In this document: positions 9,650 through 18,383 of the stretch, in pieces
Position numbering within the stretch: position 1 is the first letter of the stretch
Layout of the letters: each line of letters opens with the position of its first letter
From: Lewinellaceae bacterium
Lineage (GTDB): Bacteria > Bacteroidota > Bacteroidia > Chitinophagales > Saprospiraceae
DNA: 64,000 nucleotides
Assembly (NCBI GenBank): GCA_020636135.1
Contig: JACJYK010000001.1
Location: forward strand, 978,501-1,042,500
Direction of reading: 5' to 3'
Translations under genes and position numbers: made by a program
The notes under the pieces: model-generated
The model's input: only the letters and a program-made list of their open reading frames with translations
Databases searched by the model: none
What the model was told of the DNA's origin: nothing

Positions 9650-10870
9650 TCAATCGGTTTGCTGCACTTTTTGGGCTTTTTGCTCAATCGCCGAAAATAC
9701 CCGTAAATAATTTTCACAAGTAATTTTTTTTAACTCTCTTTTGGACCAACCACGCTTGGCTAGTTCAATTAAAACCTTTGGAAAGCAAGACACATCTTCA
9801 AGCCCTGGTATGGGATAATCCATCCCATCGTAGTCACCACTGATGCCAATGTAATCTATACCAATTAATTTTTTTACGTAATCAAAATGATCCGCAACAT
9901 CAGATACCGTCACCAACGGCATCGGATATTTCTTTTCCCATGCTTCCATAGTTTCTTGAAGTTTCGCATTGTCTCCTGGAAATTCTTTCATGAAAGCATA
10001 ATAAAGTGAATCTCCCTGATTCATCCATCGGCTAAACGACATGCTGCTGTGTTCAGCAACCATGTCAATCATAATCAATCCTCCATTCGATTTCAACTTG
10101 AGTAAAATGGTGTCGGGCACGTTGCGGTTAACATCGCTTAATTTTCGTACGTTGGAATGACTGAAGATCACCGGAGCTTTTGAGATCGCCAAAATATCAC
10201 TCATCGACTTAGCGGAGATATGGCTCATGTCAATGATTATCCCAAGGTTGTTCATTTCCTGAACGAATTCTCTCCCCAATGCTGAAAGGCCATTGTTCCG
10301 TGGTTCATCATCGCTGCCATCTGCAAGTTCGCTGGTGTGATAAGTGAAGGTCACACAGCGCAATCCCAGCTTGTAATATGTACGGAGCAAAGAAGTTTTA
10401 TTCTGTAAAGCATCAGACCCTTCAAGCATGGGAAGTAACGCAATTTTACCCTTATTCATTGCTCTTCCCATTTCATAAGAGCTTCGTACAATTTCTAAAT
10501 CGCTGGTATAGGTATTTTGAAGGCGGTAGAGTAAGTCATAAGCGTCCAGTAAACTGCTTAGTGAATCACTTGCCACATTAATCTGCACACCACCCACACC
10601 GCCTTTCCGCCATCTGGGAATATCAGTCTGTCCTGCTGTAATCTGGTCCAGGGGGTAATCATCAATGTCCTGCGGGCACTTGGGAAGATGTTTGTAGTTG
10701 CAGCCATAATACCAGGCAAATAAATCATTATGACCGTCTATTATTGGCGAATTTCTTAATACAGAGGCTACAATTTTTTCGGCTTTGGCTTCACTTCTCG
10801 GATATTCGTTCTGCGCTTGAACGAGGCAATTGACAAAAATCAAAAGTGACAATAGGTGTAGCCTTTTCAT
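9650..10870 (-). CDS. Membrane dipeptidase (renal dipeptidase family, peptidase M19)
   Basis: 406 residues when started at the ATG at 10870, which opens a Sec signal peptide (M-K-R-L-H-L-L-S-L-L-I-F-V-N-C-L-V-Q-A-Q). The open frame extends to 11146, but that extra stretch has no protein character. The binuclear zinc ligands of the M19 family are visible: H47 and D49 (D-G-H-N-D), the bridging Glu in L-L-P-M-L-E-G-S-D-A, and two His in I-D-M-S-H-I-S and V-I-F-S-H-S-N. The family hydrolyses dipeptides, including D-amino-acid-containing ones. A periplasmic or outer-surface location is inferred from the signal peptide. It seems to have its own promoter region, upstream of the AKR gene. Confidence 0.92.
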   Translation of the reverse strand: MKRLHLLSLLIFVNCLVQAQNEYPRSEAKAEKIVASVLRNSPIIDGHNDLFAWYYGCNYKHLPKCPQDIDDYPLDQITAGQTDIPRWRKGGVGGVQINVASDSLSSLLDAYDLLYRLQNTYTSDLEIVRSSYEMGRAMNKGKIALLPMLEGSDALQNKTSLLRTYYKLGLRCVTFTYHTSELADGSDDEPRNNGLSALGREFVQEMNNLGIIIDMSHISAKSMSDILAISKAPVIFSHSNVRKLSDVNRNVPDTILLKLKSNGGLIMIDMVAEHSSMSFSRWMNQGDSLYYAFMKEFPGDNAKLQETMEAWEKKYPMPLVTVSDVADHFDYVKKLIGIDYIGISGDYDGMDYPIPGLEDVSCFPKVLIELAKRGWSKRELKKITCENYLRVFSAIEQKAQKVQQTD

Positions 10871-11070
10871 ATAAATTTTTTCCTCTGTGTTAAGCGTGTT
10901 TACCTGGATTTGCCTACGTTCTCGAATAAAGAAAGATAATGAAAAACAACAGGTTGGTTCCTTGAAGATTTTATGGATTGGAAAAATGCAGAGGCATACT
11001 GCTTGAAATATGGGGTTAAAGGCTAGAACAAGTGACTTCACATTGAGATGCGTGGTAAAAAGAATGGAAT

Positions 11071-11104
11071 AAAAAAGCCCAATACGAAGTGCCGGGCTTT
11101 CTCT
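11071..11104 (-). terminator. Hairpin terminator, minus strand
   Basis: AAAGCCC at 11074-11080 pairs with GGGCTTT at 11094-11100. Read on the minus strand, it ends in a T-run (A-run at 11071-11076). It lies downstream of the tRNA and of the closer hairpin at 11196-11229, so it may be a backup terminator or belong to a lost gene in between. Confidence 0.6.
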
Positions 11105-11195
11105 TTGGAGTGGAAGAGGAAGTCGAATCCCGCTTGGGCGGAACAAGTACTGCGTCCGTCAGCTGACTAAATGAGTCGACGAGTTAGGTAGTAAA

Positions 11196-11229
11196 AACGA
11201 AAAGGGAACCCAAAAATTGGATTCCCTTT
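11196..11229 (-). terminator. Terminator of the initiator tRNA gene
   Basis: AAAGGGAA and CCCAA on the left pair with TTGG and TTCCCTTT on the right (about 11201-11229, one imperfect position). On the minus strand this is followed by T-rich sequence. It lies a few bases after the tRNA 3' end. Confidence 0.7.
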
Positions 11230-11236
11230 CCTTTTG

Positions 11237-11309
<73 letters not shown>

Positions 11310-11462
11310 ATGTAATATCTGTTTGACTAAACAAACAGGGATGCAAATATACGAAATCAATTTTCAAAAGCAAGCCTCCATATGCATTTTGTAAAATTTA
11401 GATGGACGTTCCGACTAAACGGTAATTTCTTTACAACGAAATCCCGGCATTCGTTAATTTCA

Positions 11463-13016
11463 ATGGCTATGAAGAACAAACCCTTACAAATCGTCTGTCT
11501 GGGAGCTGGCTATCTGACCATCCATGCCGTACGGACCTTGATGAAAAGCATTCGCAAAGGCATCGTAGAAGTTTCCGTTATCGACCGTAACAATTACCAT
11601 GTCTTCCATGGATTGGTGGCGGAAGTCTTGACAGGTAAACTTTCACTCGGAGATATTGTAAGCCCAGCCAGAAAACTGTTTAAAGGTCTTGACTTTATTA
11701 ATGGGGAGATCGAGTCAGTGGACTTTGAAGCCAAAGAAGTCGTTACAACCCGCCTTTTGGATGGGAAACGCTTCCGGATCAACTACGACCACCTGATCAT
11801 TGGCATGGGTTCTACCGATGATCTGGATAAATATCCCGGTGTTTCGGAAAACACCTTTCGGCTAAAAGTGTATTCTGATGTGGTGAGCTTAAGAAATCAC
11901 ATCATTTCCTTATTCGAATATGCATCCATAGAAGAGGACCCAGAAGAACGCAGGGAACTGCTCACCTTTGTCATCGCTGGAGGCAATTATGCCGGTATCG
12001 AGGTTGCCGTGGAACTGGATGAATTTGCGGGTGATATGACCAGATATTATTTTCCCCAGATCGGATATGAGGAGGTCCGCATCATTGTGCTGCATTCCGG
12101 TGCATTCATCCTTCCGGAACTGGGTGAACGGTTTCCCGGATTGCTTAAATATGCTGAAAAAAAGATCAGTGAAACCAATATTCAGATCCATTATAATGAA
12201 CGGATCCAGTCCGCAACACCTGTTTCTGCCCGCACCAACAAAGGACTTGAGATCAGTTCCAGGACCATCATCAGTTGTGTAGGTAATGCACAATCACCTT
12301 TATTCGACCAATGGCCGGTAGAGCGGCATGAATCGGGCCGGTTGTTGACCGATGCCTATTTCCGTTTGGCTGGAAAGGAAAACCTGTGGGCAGGGGGAGA
12401 TTGCGCCGCTGCTCCGCATCCGAAAGGAGGATATTGTCCCCCTCTGGCGATTTATGCGATGAAAGCCGGAAAACAAATTAGCAAGAATATTTTGCGCTCA
12501 ATCCACAATAAACCCCTTGCTCAATATCGCTTTACCGGTTTGGGAGATGCCTGCACGCTGGCACACCGACGTGCCGTAGGGCATTTGTATGGTATCCCCT
12601 TCTCCGGGTGGCTAGCCTGGGTGGCCTGGCGGATTTTTATGTTCAAGTATTTGCCGATCTGGGAAAAGAAGATACGCACGGCAATTGACTGGTGTATCTG
12701 GCCTTTCGTAGGAAGGGATATTGCAAGTTACCAATCGGATAAGCAGCTGCAGGTTAAGGAGCTTTTTTTTGAACCAGGACAGGATGTGATCGTTGAAGGA
12801 GAAGATGGAAATACCATGTTTATTATTTATGAAGGTGAGGCAGCTATATCCAAAGAAGGTCATGAGCTTGGTCAGCTCAAACGAGGCGATTATTTCGGTG
12901 AGCTGGACGTTTTAGGAAAAGGGACACGAAGCTCAACCGTTAAATCCATAACCCGGTTAAGGTTGCTGGAAATACGCAAACATCTGGTTACCAAACTGAA
13001 AAAGGCCCTGGAGTAG
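11463..13016 (+). CDS. Type II NADH dehydrogenase-like flavoprotein with C-terminal cyclic-nucleotide-binding domain
   Basis: About 515-517 residues; the start is chosen at 11463 or 11469, just before K-N-K-P-L-Q-I-V-C-L-G-A-G. The frame extends upstream to 11382 without recognisable protein. The FAD-binding G-A-G-Y motif is near the N-terminus. A second dinucleotide-binding motif (I-A-G-G-N-Y-A-G-I-E) lies at about 165-180, and N-L-W-A-G-G-D-C-A is the second FAD motif. Aromatic and basic helices at about 390-425 resemble the membrane-docking region of NDH-2 enzymes. The last 85 residues are a cNMP-binding domain with G-D-Y-F-G-E-L-D-V-L-G and T-R-S-S-T-V of the phosphate-binding cassette. 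NDH-2 oxidises NADH and reduces quinone without proton pumping. The fused domain suggests control by cAMP or cGMP (inference). Confidence 0.85.
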   Translation: MAMKNKPLQIVCLGAGYLTIHAVRTLMKSIRKGIVEVSVIDRNNYHVFHGLVAEVLTGKLSLGDIVSPARKLFKGLDFINGEIESVDFEAKEVVTTRLLDGKRFRINYDHLIIGMGSTDDLDKYPGVSENTFRLKVYSDVVSLRNHIISLFEYASIEEDPEERRELLTFVIAGGNYAGIEVAVELDEFAGDMTRYYFPQIGYEEVRIIVLHSGAFILPELGERFPGLLKYAEKKISETNIQIHYNERIQSATPVSARTNKGLEISSRTIISCVGNAQSPLFDQWPVERHESGRLLTDAYFRLAGKENLWAGGDCAAAPHPKGGYCPPLAIYAMKAGKQISKNILRSIHNKPLAQYRFTGLGDACTLAHRRAVGHLYGIPFSGWLAWVAWRIFMFKYLPIWEKKIRTAIDWCIWPFVGRDIASYQSDKQLQVKELFFEPGQDVIVEGEDGNTMFIIYEGEAAISKEGHELGQLKRGDYFGELDVLGKGTRSSTVKSITRLRLLEIRKHLVTKLKKALE

Positions 13017-13137
13017 GCCCTGACCGAATCAGCTTACCGCTCTTGTCAGAGATCATGACCCGGATCCAGGCGAAATCATACGGAAATGCCTAAATTTTTT
13101 TCATCTTTAGCCACAGCCAAACCAAAATATCTCGATA

Positions 13138-14352
13138 ATGCGACCATCTTTTCTTGTTGGTGGAGTGCGCACCCCTATCGGTAAATTCGGTGGAACATTA
13201 AGTACAGTACGAGCCGATGATCTGGCTGCCGGCGTGATACGTCATCTGGTCGATCGGTACGGACGAATCCCCTTTGAAGAATATGATGATGTGTTACTGG
13301 GATGCGCAAACCAGGCCGGTGAGGATAACCGGAATGTAGCCCGCATGGCACTGCTTTTGGCAGGGTTGCCCTGGTCGGTACCCGGAGAAACCATCAACCG
13401 GCTTTGTGCCAGTGGAATGAGTGCCGTCATCCACGCGCACCATGCCATAACCAACTCCGATGCAGACCTGCTGATCGCCGGAGGTGTCGAACATATGACA
13501 CGGGCCCCCTGGGTGCTTTCCAAATCAGCGATGCCATTTGGCCGTGATGTTGAGCTATTTGATTCCTCCTTCGGCTGGCGGTTTATCAATCCCAACATGC
13601 ATGAGCGATTTGGCACTGACAGCATGGGTGCGACTGCTGAAAACCTGGCACAGGCTTATCACATCAGCCGCGAAGCCCAGGATGCTTTTGCGTTATCTTC
13701 ACAAATAAAAGCGAGTGCCGCAGATGCAAGTGGACGGCTGGCGGAAGAAATTGTTTCCGTCGAGATCCCCAGACGAAAAGCAGATCCGCTTCTTTTTGAA
13801 AAGGATGAGTTTATTAAACCACAAACCACACTGGAAGGGCTCTCGAAACTGAATCCTGCCTTTCTGACCGCTGCGGAAGGTGGTACCGTGACCGCCGGTA
13901 ATTCTTCCGGGTTGAATGATGGTGCCATTGCGCTTTTGATCGCGAGTGAAGATGCAGTCCATCGCCATCAACTTGAACCGCTGGCCAGAATTGTCGCTTC
14001 TTCAGTCGTTGGTGTCGAGCCTCGAATGATGGGAATCGGACCGGTGCCGGCTACGAGAAAATTATTGGCTAAGACCGGACTCACACTGGGTGACATGGAC
14101 ATTATTGAAATCAACGAGGCATTTGCTGTTCAGGTCCTGGCCTGCCTCCAGGAGCTCGGCCTGCCCCAGGATGATCCGCGTATCAACCCGAATGGAGGTG
14201 CCATTGCCCTCGGGCATCCACTAGGCATGACCGGTGCACGCATCCTCCTTACAGCAGCACTGGAACTGGCCAATCAAATGAAACGCTATGCCCTGGTAAC
14301 CATGTGTGTCGGGGTCGGACAGGGATATGCCGTATTATTAGAAAGAAGCTAA
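13138..14352 (+). CDS. paaJ: 3-oxoadipyl-CoA-type thiolase (PaaJ-like)
   Basis: A 404-residue thiolase. The active-site residues are C90 (R-L-C-A-S-G-M), H360 (L-G-H-P-L-G) and C390 (M-C-V-G-V-G-Q-G). The insert with E-H-M-T-R-A-P-W-V and the W-R-F-I-N-P-x-M segment are typical of 3-oxoadipyl-CoA thiolases (PaaJ/PcaF) rather than of short acetoacetyl-CoA thiolases. PaaJ cleaves 3-oxoadipyl-CoA and 3-oxo-5,6-dehydrosuberyl-CoA with CoA in phenylacetate catabolism. It is the first gene of a tight operon: paaZ starts 6 bp after its stop, which supports this assignment. A poly-T stretch followed by CATCTTTAG at 13094-13110 resembles a weak Bacteroidota-type promoter (low certainty). PcaF of the beta-ketoadipate pathway is the alternative. 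Confidence 0.85.
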   Translation: MRPSFLVGGVRTPIGKFGGTLSTVRADDLAAGVIRHLVDRYGRIPFEEYDDVLLGCANQAGEDNRNVARMALLLAGLPWSVPGETINRLCASGMSAVIHAHHAITNSDADLLIAGGVEHMTRAPWVLSKSAMPFGRDVELFDSSFGWRFINPNMHERFGTDSMGATAENLAQAYHISREAQDAFALSSQIKASAADASGRLAEEIVSVEIPRRKADPLLFEKDEFIKPQTTLEGLSKLNPAFLTAAEGGTVTAGNSSGLNDGAIALLIASEDAVHRHQLEPLARIVASSVVGVEPRMMGIGPVPATRKLLAKTGLTLGDMDIIEINEAFAVQVLACLQELGLPQDDPRINPNGGAIALGHPLGMTGARILLTAALELANQMKRYALVTMCVGVGQGYAVLLERS

Positions 14353-14358
14353 TCAGAC

Positions 14359-16407
14359 ATGCAGCAACTGGAACATTTTATTGAAGGTAAATGGCAAAAA
14401 GGAGCAGGCCAGGGCAAGATTCTGTATCATGCCATCACCGGAGATCCCATTTATCGTGCAGCAGGTGATGGTATCGACCTGGGCAATGCGCTGGAATACG
14501 GACGCCGCGTCGGAGGCCCTGTATTGCGTGGAATGACATTCCACGAAAGGGGACGGATGCTGAAAAAGCTGGCATCCTATCTATACACCATGAAGGAAAA
14601 TTATTACCCCATTTCTTATCAGACCGGGGCTACCCGCGCAGACAGCTGGTTTGATATCGAAGGAGGTATCGGGAATTTATTTTCCAATGCCAGCCTGAGG
14701 AGACAATTTCCGGATCAACCTTTCTATACGGAAGGCGATGCGGTCCCGAGTTCAAAAGGTGGTACCTTCATCGGGCATCACATCATGGTTCCCCGCGAAG
14801 GCATCGCCATTCACATCAATGCCTATAATTTTCCCATCTGGGGCATGCTGGAGAAAATAGCGGTCAATCTGCTGGCAGGTGTGCCGGCTATTGTAAAACC
14901 GGCCACAGTCACGGCTTACCTGACCGAAGCCATGGTGCGCGATATTGTCAACTCCGGTATATTGCCTGACGGCGCTTTGCAGTTGATTGCAGGTGGCGGC
15001 CGTGGTCTCCTTGATCACGTCATGTACCAGGATGTGGTCACCTTCACAGGATCTGCAACTACTGGCCTGCAGCTTAAATCACATCCGCGTGTGCTAAGCG
15101 AAGCAGTGCCATTCAATCTGGAGGCCGACTCATTAAACTGTACGATTCTCGGAGATGATGCTTACCCTGGTACTCCGGAATTTGATTTATTCATCAAGGA
15201 GGTGCGTAAAGAGATGACCATCAAATGTGGTCAGCGATGTACGGCAATACGCAGGATATTGGTACCTGAAAAATTGACCGGGGATGTCCAGGCGGCACTT
15301 GTTTCCGTATTGCAAGAGACCACGATCGGTGACCCGCAGCGGGAAGGCGTACGGATGGGTGCGTTGGTCAGCCGGGATCAGGTTGCCGAAGTTCGTGAAC
15401 GTATCACCCAATTGACCCAGTCGGCCAAGATCGTTTATGGCGACCCGCACCAGGTGGAAGCCCACGCCGCCGATCCCGGGAAAGGAGCTTTCATGAGTCC
15501 CATTTTGCTGAGAGTGCATGACCCTTTCCATCAGGTAGCGGTACATGAGGTTGAAGCATTTGGTCCGGTGAGTAGTCTGATTCCTTACCGGGACCTGGAT
15601 GAAGCATTGATGCTGGCCCGCATGGGCAAAGGATCACTGGTAGCCAGCATGACGACATACGATGATGCCCTGGCCCGGAAGTTTGTCCTCGGAGCTGCGG
15701 CCCATCACGGGCGATTGTTAATCCTGAACAGAGATTGTGCGAAAGAGTCCACTGGTCACGGGTCACCCTTGCCCACGTTGATCCACGGAGGGCCGGGCCG
15801 GGCCGGAGGGGGAGAAGAAATGGGCGGTAAACGGGGCGTATTGCATTATCTGCAGCGCACCGCTATCCAGGGAAGTCCCACCACCATAACGCATGTCACA
15901 GGCATTTATCAGCGGGGTAGTAAGGTGACTCACGATGAGGTGCACCCGTTTCGTCGTTATTTTGAAGACCTTGAGATTGGCGGGCAGTGGATCACTGCAA
16001 AACATACGGTGACCGAGGCCGACATTGTTAACTTTGCAAATGTAAGTGGGGATCACTTCTACGCACATGTCGATGAAACTTCTCTCGAGGGTACCCTTTT
16101 TGAACGGCGGGTTGCACATGGATACTTCCTGTTGGCTAAAGCTGCCGGATTATTTGTTGAGCCACGCAAAGGACCTGTATTGTTGAACTACGGCATCGAT
16201 GAATGCCGGTTTACCAAACCGGTTTATCCGGGAAATACCATCGGGGTTAAACTGACTGTGAAAGAAAAAATTAACCAGGACAAAAGGGATGAAACCGATA
16301 TTGCCAAAGGAATCGTAAAATGGGATGTGGAAGTCTATGATGAATCCAACGAGCCGGTAGCATTAGCCGTTGTTCTCACCATGGTTAAAAAAAGAAATCA
16401 GGATTGA
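14359..16407 (+). CDS. paaZ: Bifunctional aldehyde dehydrogenase / enoyl-CoA hydratase (PaaZ)
   Basis: 682 residues, matching full-length PaaZ. The aldehyde dehydrogenase domain spans about 1-520, with the nucleophile in C-G-Q-R-C-T-A (about 289-295) and the general-base Glu in N-L-E-A-D-S (about 254). The C-terminal MaoC-like hydratase domain (about 530-682) keeps the D-x4-H pair in G-D-H-F-Y-A-H-V-D (about 564-569). In phenylacetate degradation PaaZ hydrolytically opens the oxepin-CoA ring and oxidises the resulting aldehyde to 3-oxo-5,6-dehydrosuberyl-CoA, the substrate of the thiolase encoded just upstream. Its stop codon is separated by one base from the start of the next gene, so translation is probably coupled. 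Confidence 0.93.
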   Translation: MQQLEHFIEGKWQKGAGQGKILYHAITGDPIYRAAGDGIDLGNALEYGRRVGGPVLRGMTFHERGRMLKKLASYLYTMKENYYPISYQTGATRADSWFDIEGGIGNLFSNASLRRQFPDQPFYTEGDAVPSSKGGTFIGHHIMVPREGIAIHINAYNFPIWGMLEKIAVNLLAGVPAIVKPATVTAYLTEAMVRDIVNSGILPDGALQLIAGGGRGLLDHVMYQDVVTFTGSATTGLQLKSHPRVLSEAVPFNLEADSLNCTILGDDAYPGTPEFDLFIKEVRKEMTIKCGQRCTAIRRILVPEKLTGDVQAALVSVLQETTIGDPQREGVRMGALVSRDQVAEVRERITQLTQSAKIVYGDPHQVEAHAADPGKGAFMSPILLRVHDPFHQVAVHEVEAFGPVSSLIPYRDLDEALMLARMGKGSLVASMTTYDDALARKFVLGAAAHHGRLLILNRDCAKESTGHGSPLPTLIHGGPGRAGGGEEMGGKRGVLHYLQRTAIQGSPTTITHVTGIYQRGSKVTHDEVHPFRRYFEDLEIGGQWITAKHTVTEADIVNFANVSGDHFYAHVDETSLEGTLFERRVAHGYFLLAKAAGLFVEPRKGPVLLNYGIDECRFTKPVYPGNTIGVKLTVKEKINQDKRDETDIAKGIVKWDVEVYDESNEPVALAVVLTMVKKRNQD

Positions 16408-16408
16408 G

Positions 16409-17185
16409 ATGAAAGAGGGGTATGTGCAAACGACAGCCATCAACGATCGGGTGCGGCGGATCGAATTTTTTCATCCGGCCCATAATGCATTGCCCGGCAA
16501 GCTCTTGGCTGAACTGGAGCAAGCCATAAAAGCATTGGAGAATACACCAGGTATTGTTGCAGTCCTGTTGACCAGTGCCGGTGACCGGACGTTTTGTGCA
16601 GGTGCAGACTTTGATGAACTGGCGGCGATCAGGGACGAGGCCGGTGGATTCGAATTTTTCTCCGGATTTGCACGGATCATTAATGCCTGCCGGACCTCTT
16701 CAAAATTGATCATCGGCAGGGTGCAGGGTAAGGCTGTCGGCGGGGGAGTGGGTCTTGCTGCTGCAACCGATGTATGTTTTGCCACCATTGAATCGTCGGT
16801 TCGGCTCAGTGAATTAGCCATAGGCATCGGACCGTTTGTTATCGGACCTGCAGTAGAACGGAAGACCGGGAAGTCTGCATTTTCTACGATGGCCTGGAAT
16901 CCCGAACAATGGTTTGACGCCCAATGGGCGAAGGACCAGGGGCTTTTTCAGGAGATCTACCAGGATATCAGCCTGATGGATCAGGCAATCACAGCTTATG
17001 TAGCCCAAATTGATCGTTATCATCCTGCTGCGATTGAAGCCCTGAAAATTGTAAATTGGGAGGGGACAGAACATTGGGATCAGCTATTGGCGGACCGTGC
17101 CAGGATAAGCGGAAAGCTGGTCTTATCCGATTTTGTCAAGCATAAAATTCAAAGCATTCAAAACAAGATTAAACGTCAGGAATAA
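16409..17185 (+). CDS. Enoyl-CoA hydratase/isomerase (PaaF/PaaG-type)
   Basis: 258 residues from the ATG at 16409; the longer frame back to 16370 overlaps the end of paaZ and is not needed. Crotonase-fold motifs are present: F-C-A-G-A-D-F at about 65-71 and G-x-A-V-G-G-G-V-G-L-A-A-A-T-D-V at about 108-123, the oxyanion-hole region. L-S-E-L-A-I-G-I-G-P-F follows. In this operon the likely task is one of the two hydration/isomerisation steps (PaaF: 2,3-didehydroadipyl-CoA; PaaG: ring isomerisation), but sequence reading does not separate them. Its TAA stop overlaps the ATG of the next thiolase (TAATG). Confidence 0.82.
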   Translation: MKEGYVQTTAINDRVRRIEFFHPAHNALPGKLLAELEQAIKALENTPGIVAVLLTSAGDRTFCAGADFDELAAIRDEAGGFEFFSGFARIINACRTSSKLIIGRVQGKAVGGGVGLAAATDVCFATIESSVRLSELAIGIGPFVIGPAVERKTGKSAFSTMAWNPEQWFDAQWAKDQGLFQEIYQDISLMDQAITAYVAQIDRYHPAAIEALKIVNWEGTEHWDQLLADRARISGKLVLSDFVKHKIQSIQNKIKRQE

Positions 17186-18363
17186 TGAAATCAGCTTATG
17201 TCATTTCGGCTGTTAGAACCCCTTTAGGTAGTTTCGGCGGTCAGCTGGCTATGTTTGGTGCAACAGCACTGGGTAGCAAAGCCATTGAAGGTGCACTTGC
17301 CGTCGCCAACATCGACCCGGGAGCCGTTGAAGAAGTATTTATGGGTAATGTGGTTTCGGCAAATGTGGGGCAGGCACCTGCAAGACAGGCAGCTCTGGGT
17401 GCGGGGATCCACATCAACGTGCCCTGTACCACTATCAATAAAGTGTGTAGCTCCGGAATGAAATCCATCATGTTTGGTGCACAGGCCATCCAACTGGGTC
17501 TTGCCGATGTGGTTGTTGCCGGAGGCATGGAATCAATGTCCAATATTCCGTATTACATTCCCAATGCCCGCTGGGGATATAAATACGGTGGAGGAGAGCT
17601 GATCGACGGATTGCAGCGCGACGGTCTTAATGATGCTTACGGTCATGAACCCATGGGTATCTATGCGGACCGGACTGCAGAAAAATACAATATCTCCAGG
17701 GAAGCACAGGACGATTTTGCCATCAAGTCTTACCAGAAAGCGGCCCGGGCAACAGAATATGGCAAGTTCAGAAACGAGATAGTAGGGATTCCGATACCGC
17801 AACGCAAGGGGGATCCGGTGATGATGACCGAAGATGAAGAATTCCACCGGGTTCAATTTGACAAGATCCCGGCCCTAAAGCCGGCTTTTTCCAAGGGAGG
17901 CACCGTGACGGCTGCCAATGCCTCAACCATCAACGATGGTGCGGCAGCACTTGTACTCGCGAGCGAGGATGCCATTAAAAAATACGGTCTGAAACCCATT
18001 GCCCGCATCGTGAGCTATGCCGATGCCGCCCATGAACCGGAGTGGTTTACGACTGCACCCGCCCTGGCAGCACCGAAAGCCCTGCAGCGTGCGGGATTGA
18101 CTAAAGAGGACATTGATTATTACGAAGTCAATGAAGCCTTTGCTGTGGTGACCATGGTCTTCAATCAGATCCTCGACATCGATCCCGAGAAGGTGAACGT
18201 GAATGGTGGTGCGGTGTCCCTCGGTCATCCATTAGGTGCTTCCGGCGCTCGCATCGTCTGTACCTTACAGCATGTATTACAGGACCACGATGCCAAATAC
18301 GGCCTGGCAACACTGTGTAATGGTGGTGGCGGAGCTTCTGCAATTATTCTGGAAAAGATCTAG
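17185..18363 (+). CDS. Acetyl-CoA C-acetyltransferase (thiolase)
   Basis: A 392-residue thiolase of the biosynthetic/acetoacetyl-CoA type. Active-site residues are C88 (K-V-C-S-S-G-M-K-S), H348 (S-L-G-H-P-L-G-A-S-G) and C378 (T-L-C-N-G-G-G-G). It condenses two acetyl-CoA or cleaves acetoacetyl-CoA in the cytoplasm. It overlaps the preceding gene by one base and closes the paa-like operon, where it could process acetyl-CoA or short 3-ketoacyl-CoA products. The histidine kinase gene converges on it with only a 20-bp gap and no visible terminator hairpin. Confidence 0.92.
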   Translation: MKSAYVISAVRTPLGSFGGQLAMFGATALGSKAIEGALAVANIDPGAVEEVFMGNVVSANVGQAPARQAALGAGIHINVPCTTINKVCSSGMKSIMFGAQAIQLGLADVVVAGGMESMSNIPYYIPNARWGYKYGGGELIDGLQRDGLNDAYGHEPMGIYADRTAEKYNISREAQDDFAIKSYQKAARATEYGKFRNEIVGIPIPQRKGDPVMMTEDEEFHRVQFDKIPALKPAFSKGGTVTAANASTINDGAAALVLASEDAIKKYGLKPIARIVSYADAAHEPEWFTTAPALAAPKALQRAGLTKEDIDYYEVNEAFAVVTMVFNQILDIDPEKVNVNGGAVSLGHPLGASGARIVCTLQHVLQDHDAKYGLATLCNGGGGASAIILEKI

Positions 18364-18383
18364 GATTCCTGGCAGGTTTTCAT

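Larger units (their letters stand above)
10871..11236. other. Gene-poor stretch between the dipeptidase gene and the tRNA
   Basis: 366 bp without a convincing gene. It contains two hairpins typed separately (11071-11104 and 11196-11229) and a short tRNA-3'-end-like fragment near 11106-11135. The rest, 10871-11070, is presumably the leader of the dipeptidase gene on the minus strand; no specific element is recognised there. Confidence 0.5.

Noticed and set aside
11071..11146. N-terminal extension of the dipeptidase frame up to 11146
   Set aside because: It would run through the hairpin at 11071-11104 and put a 90-residue low-quality stretch before a clear signal peptide.
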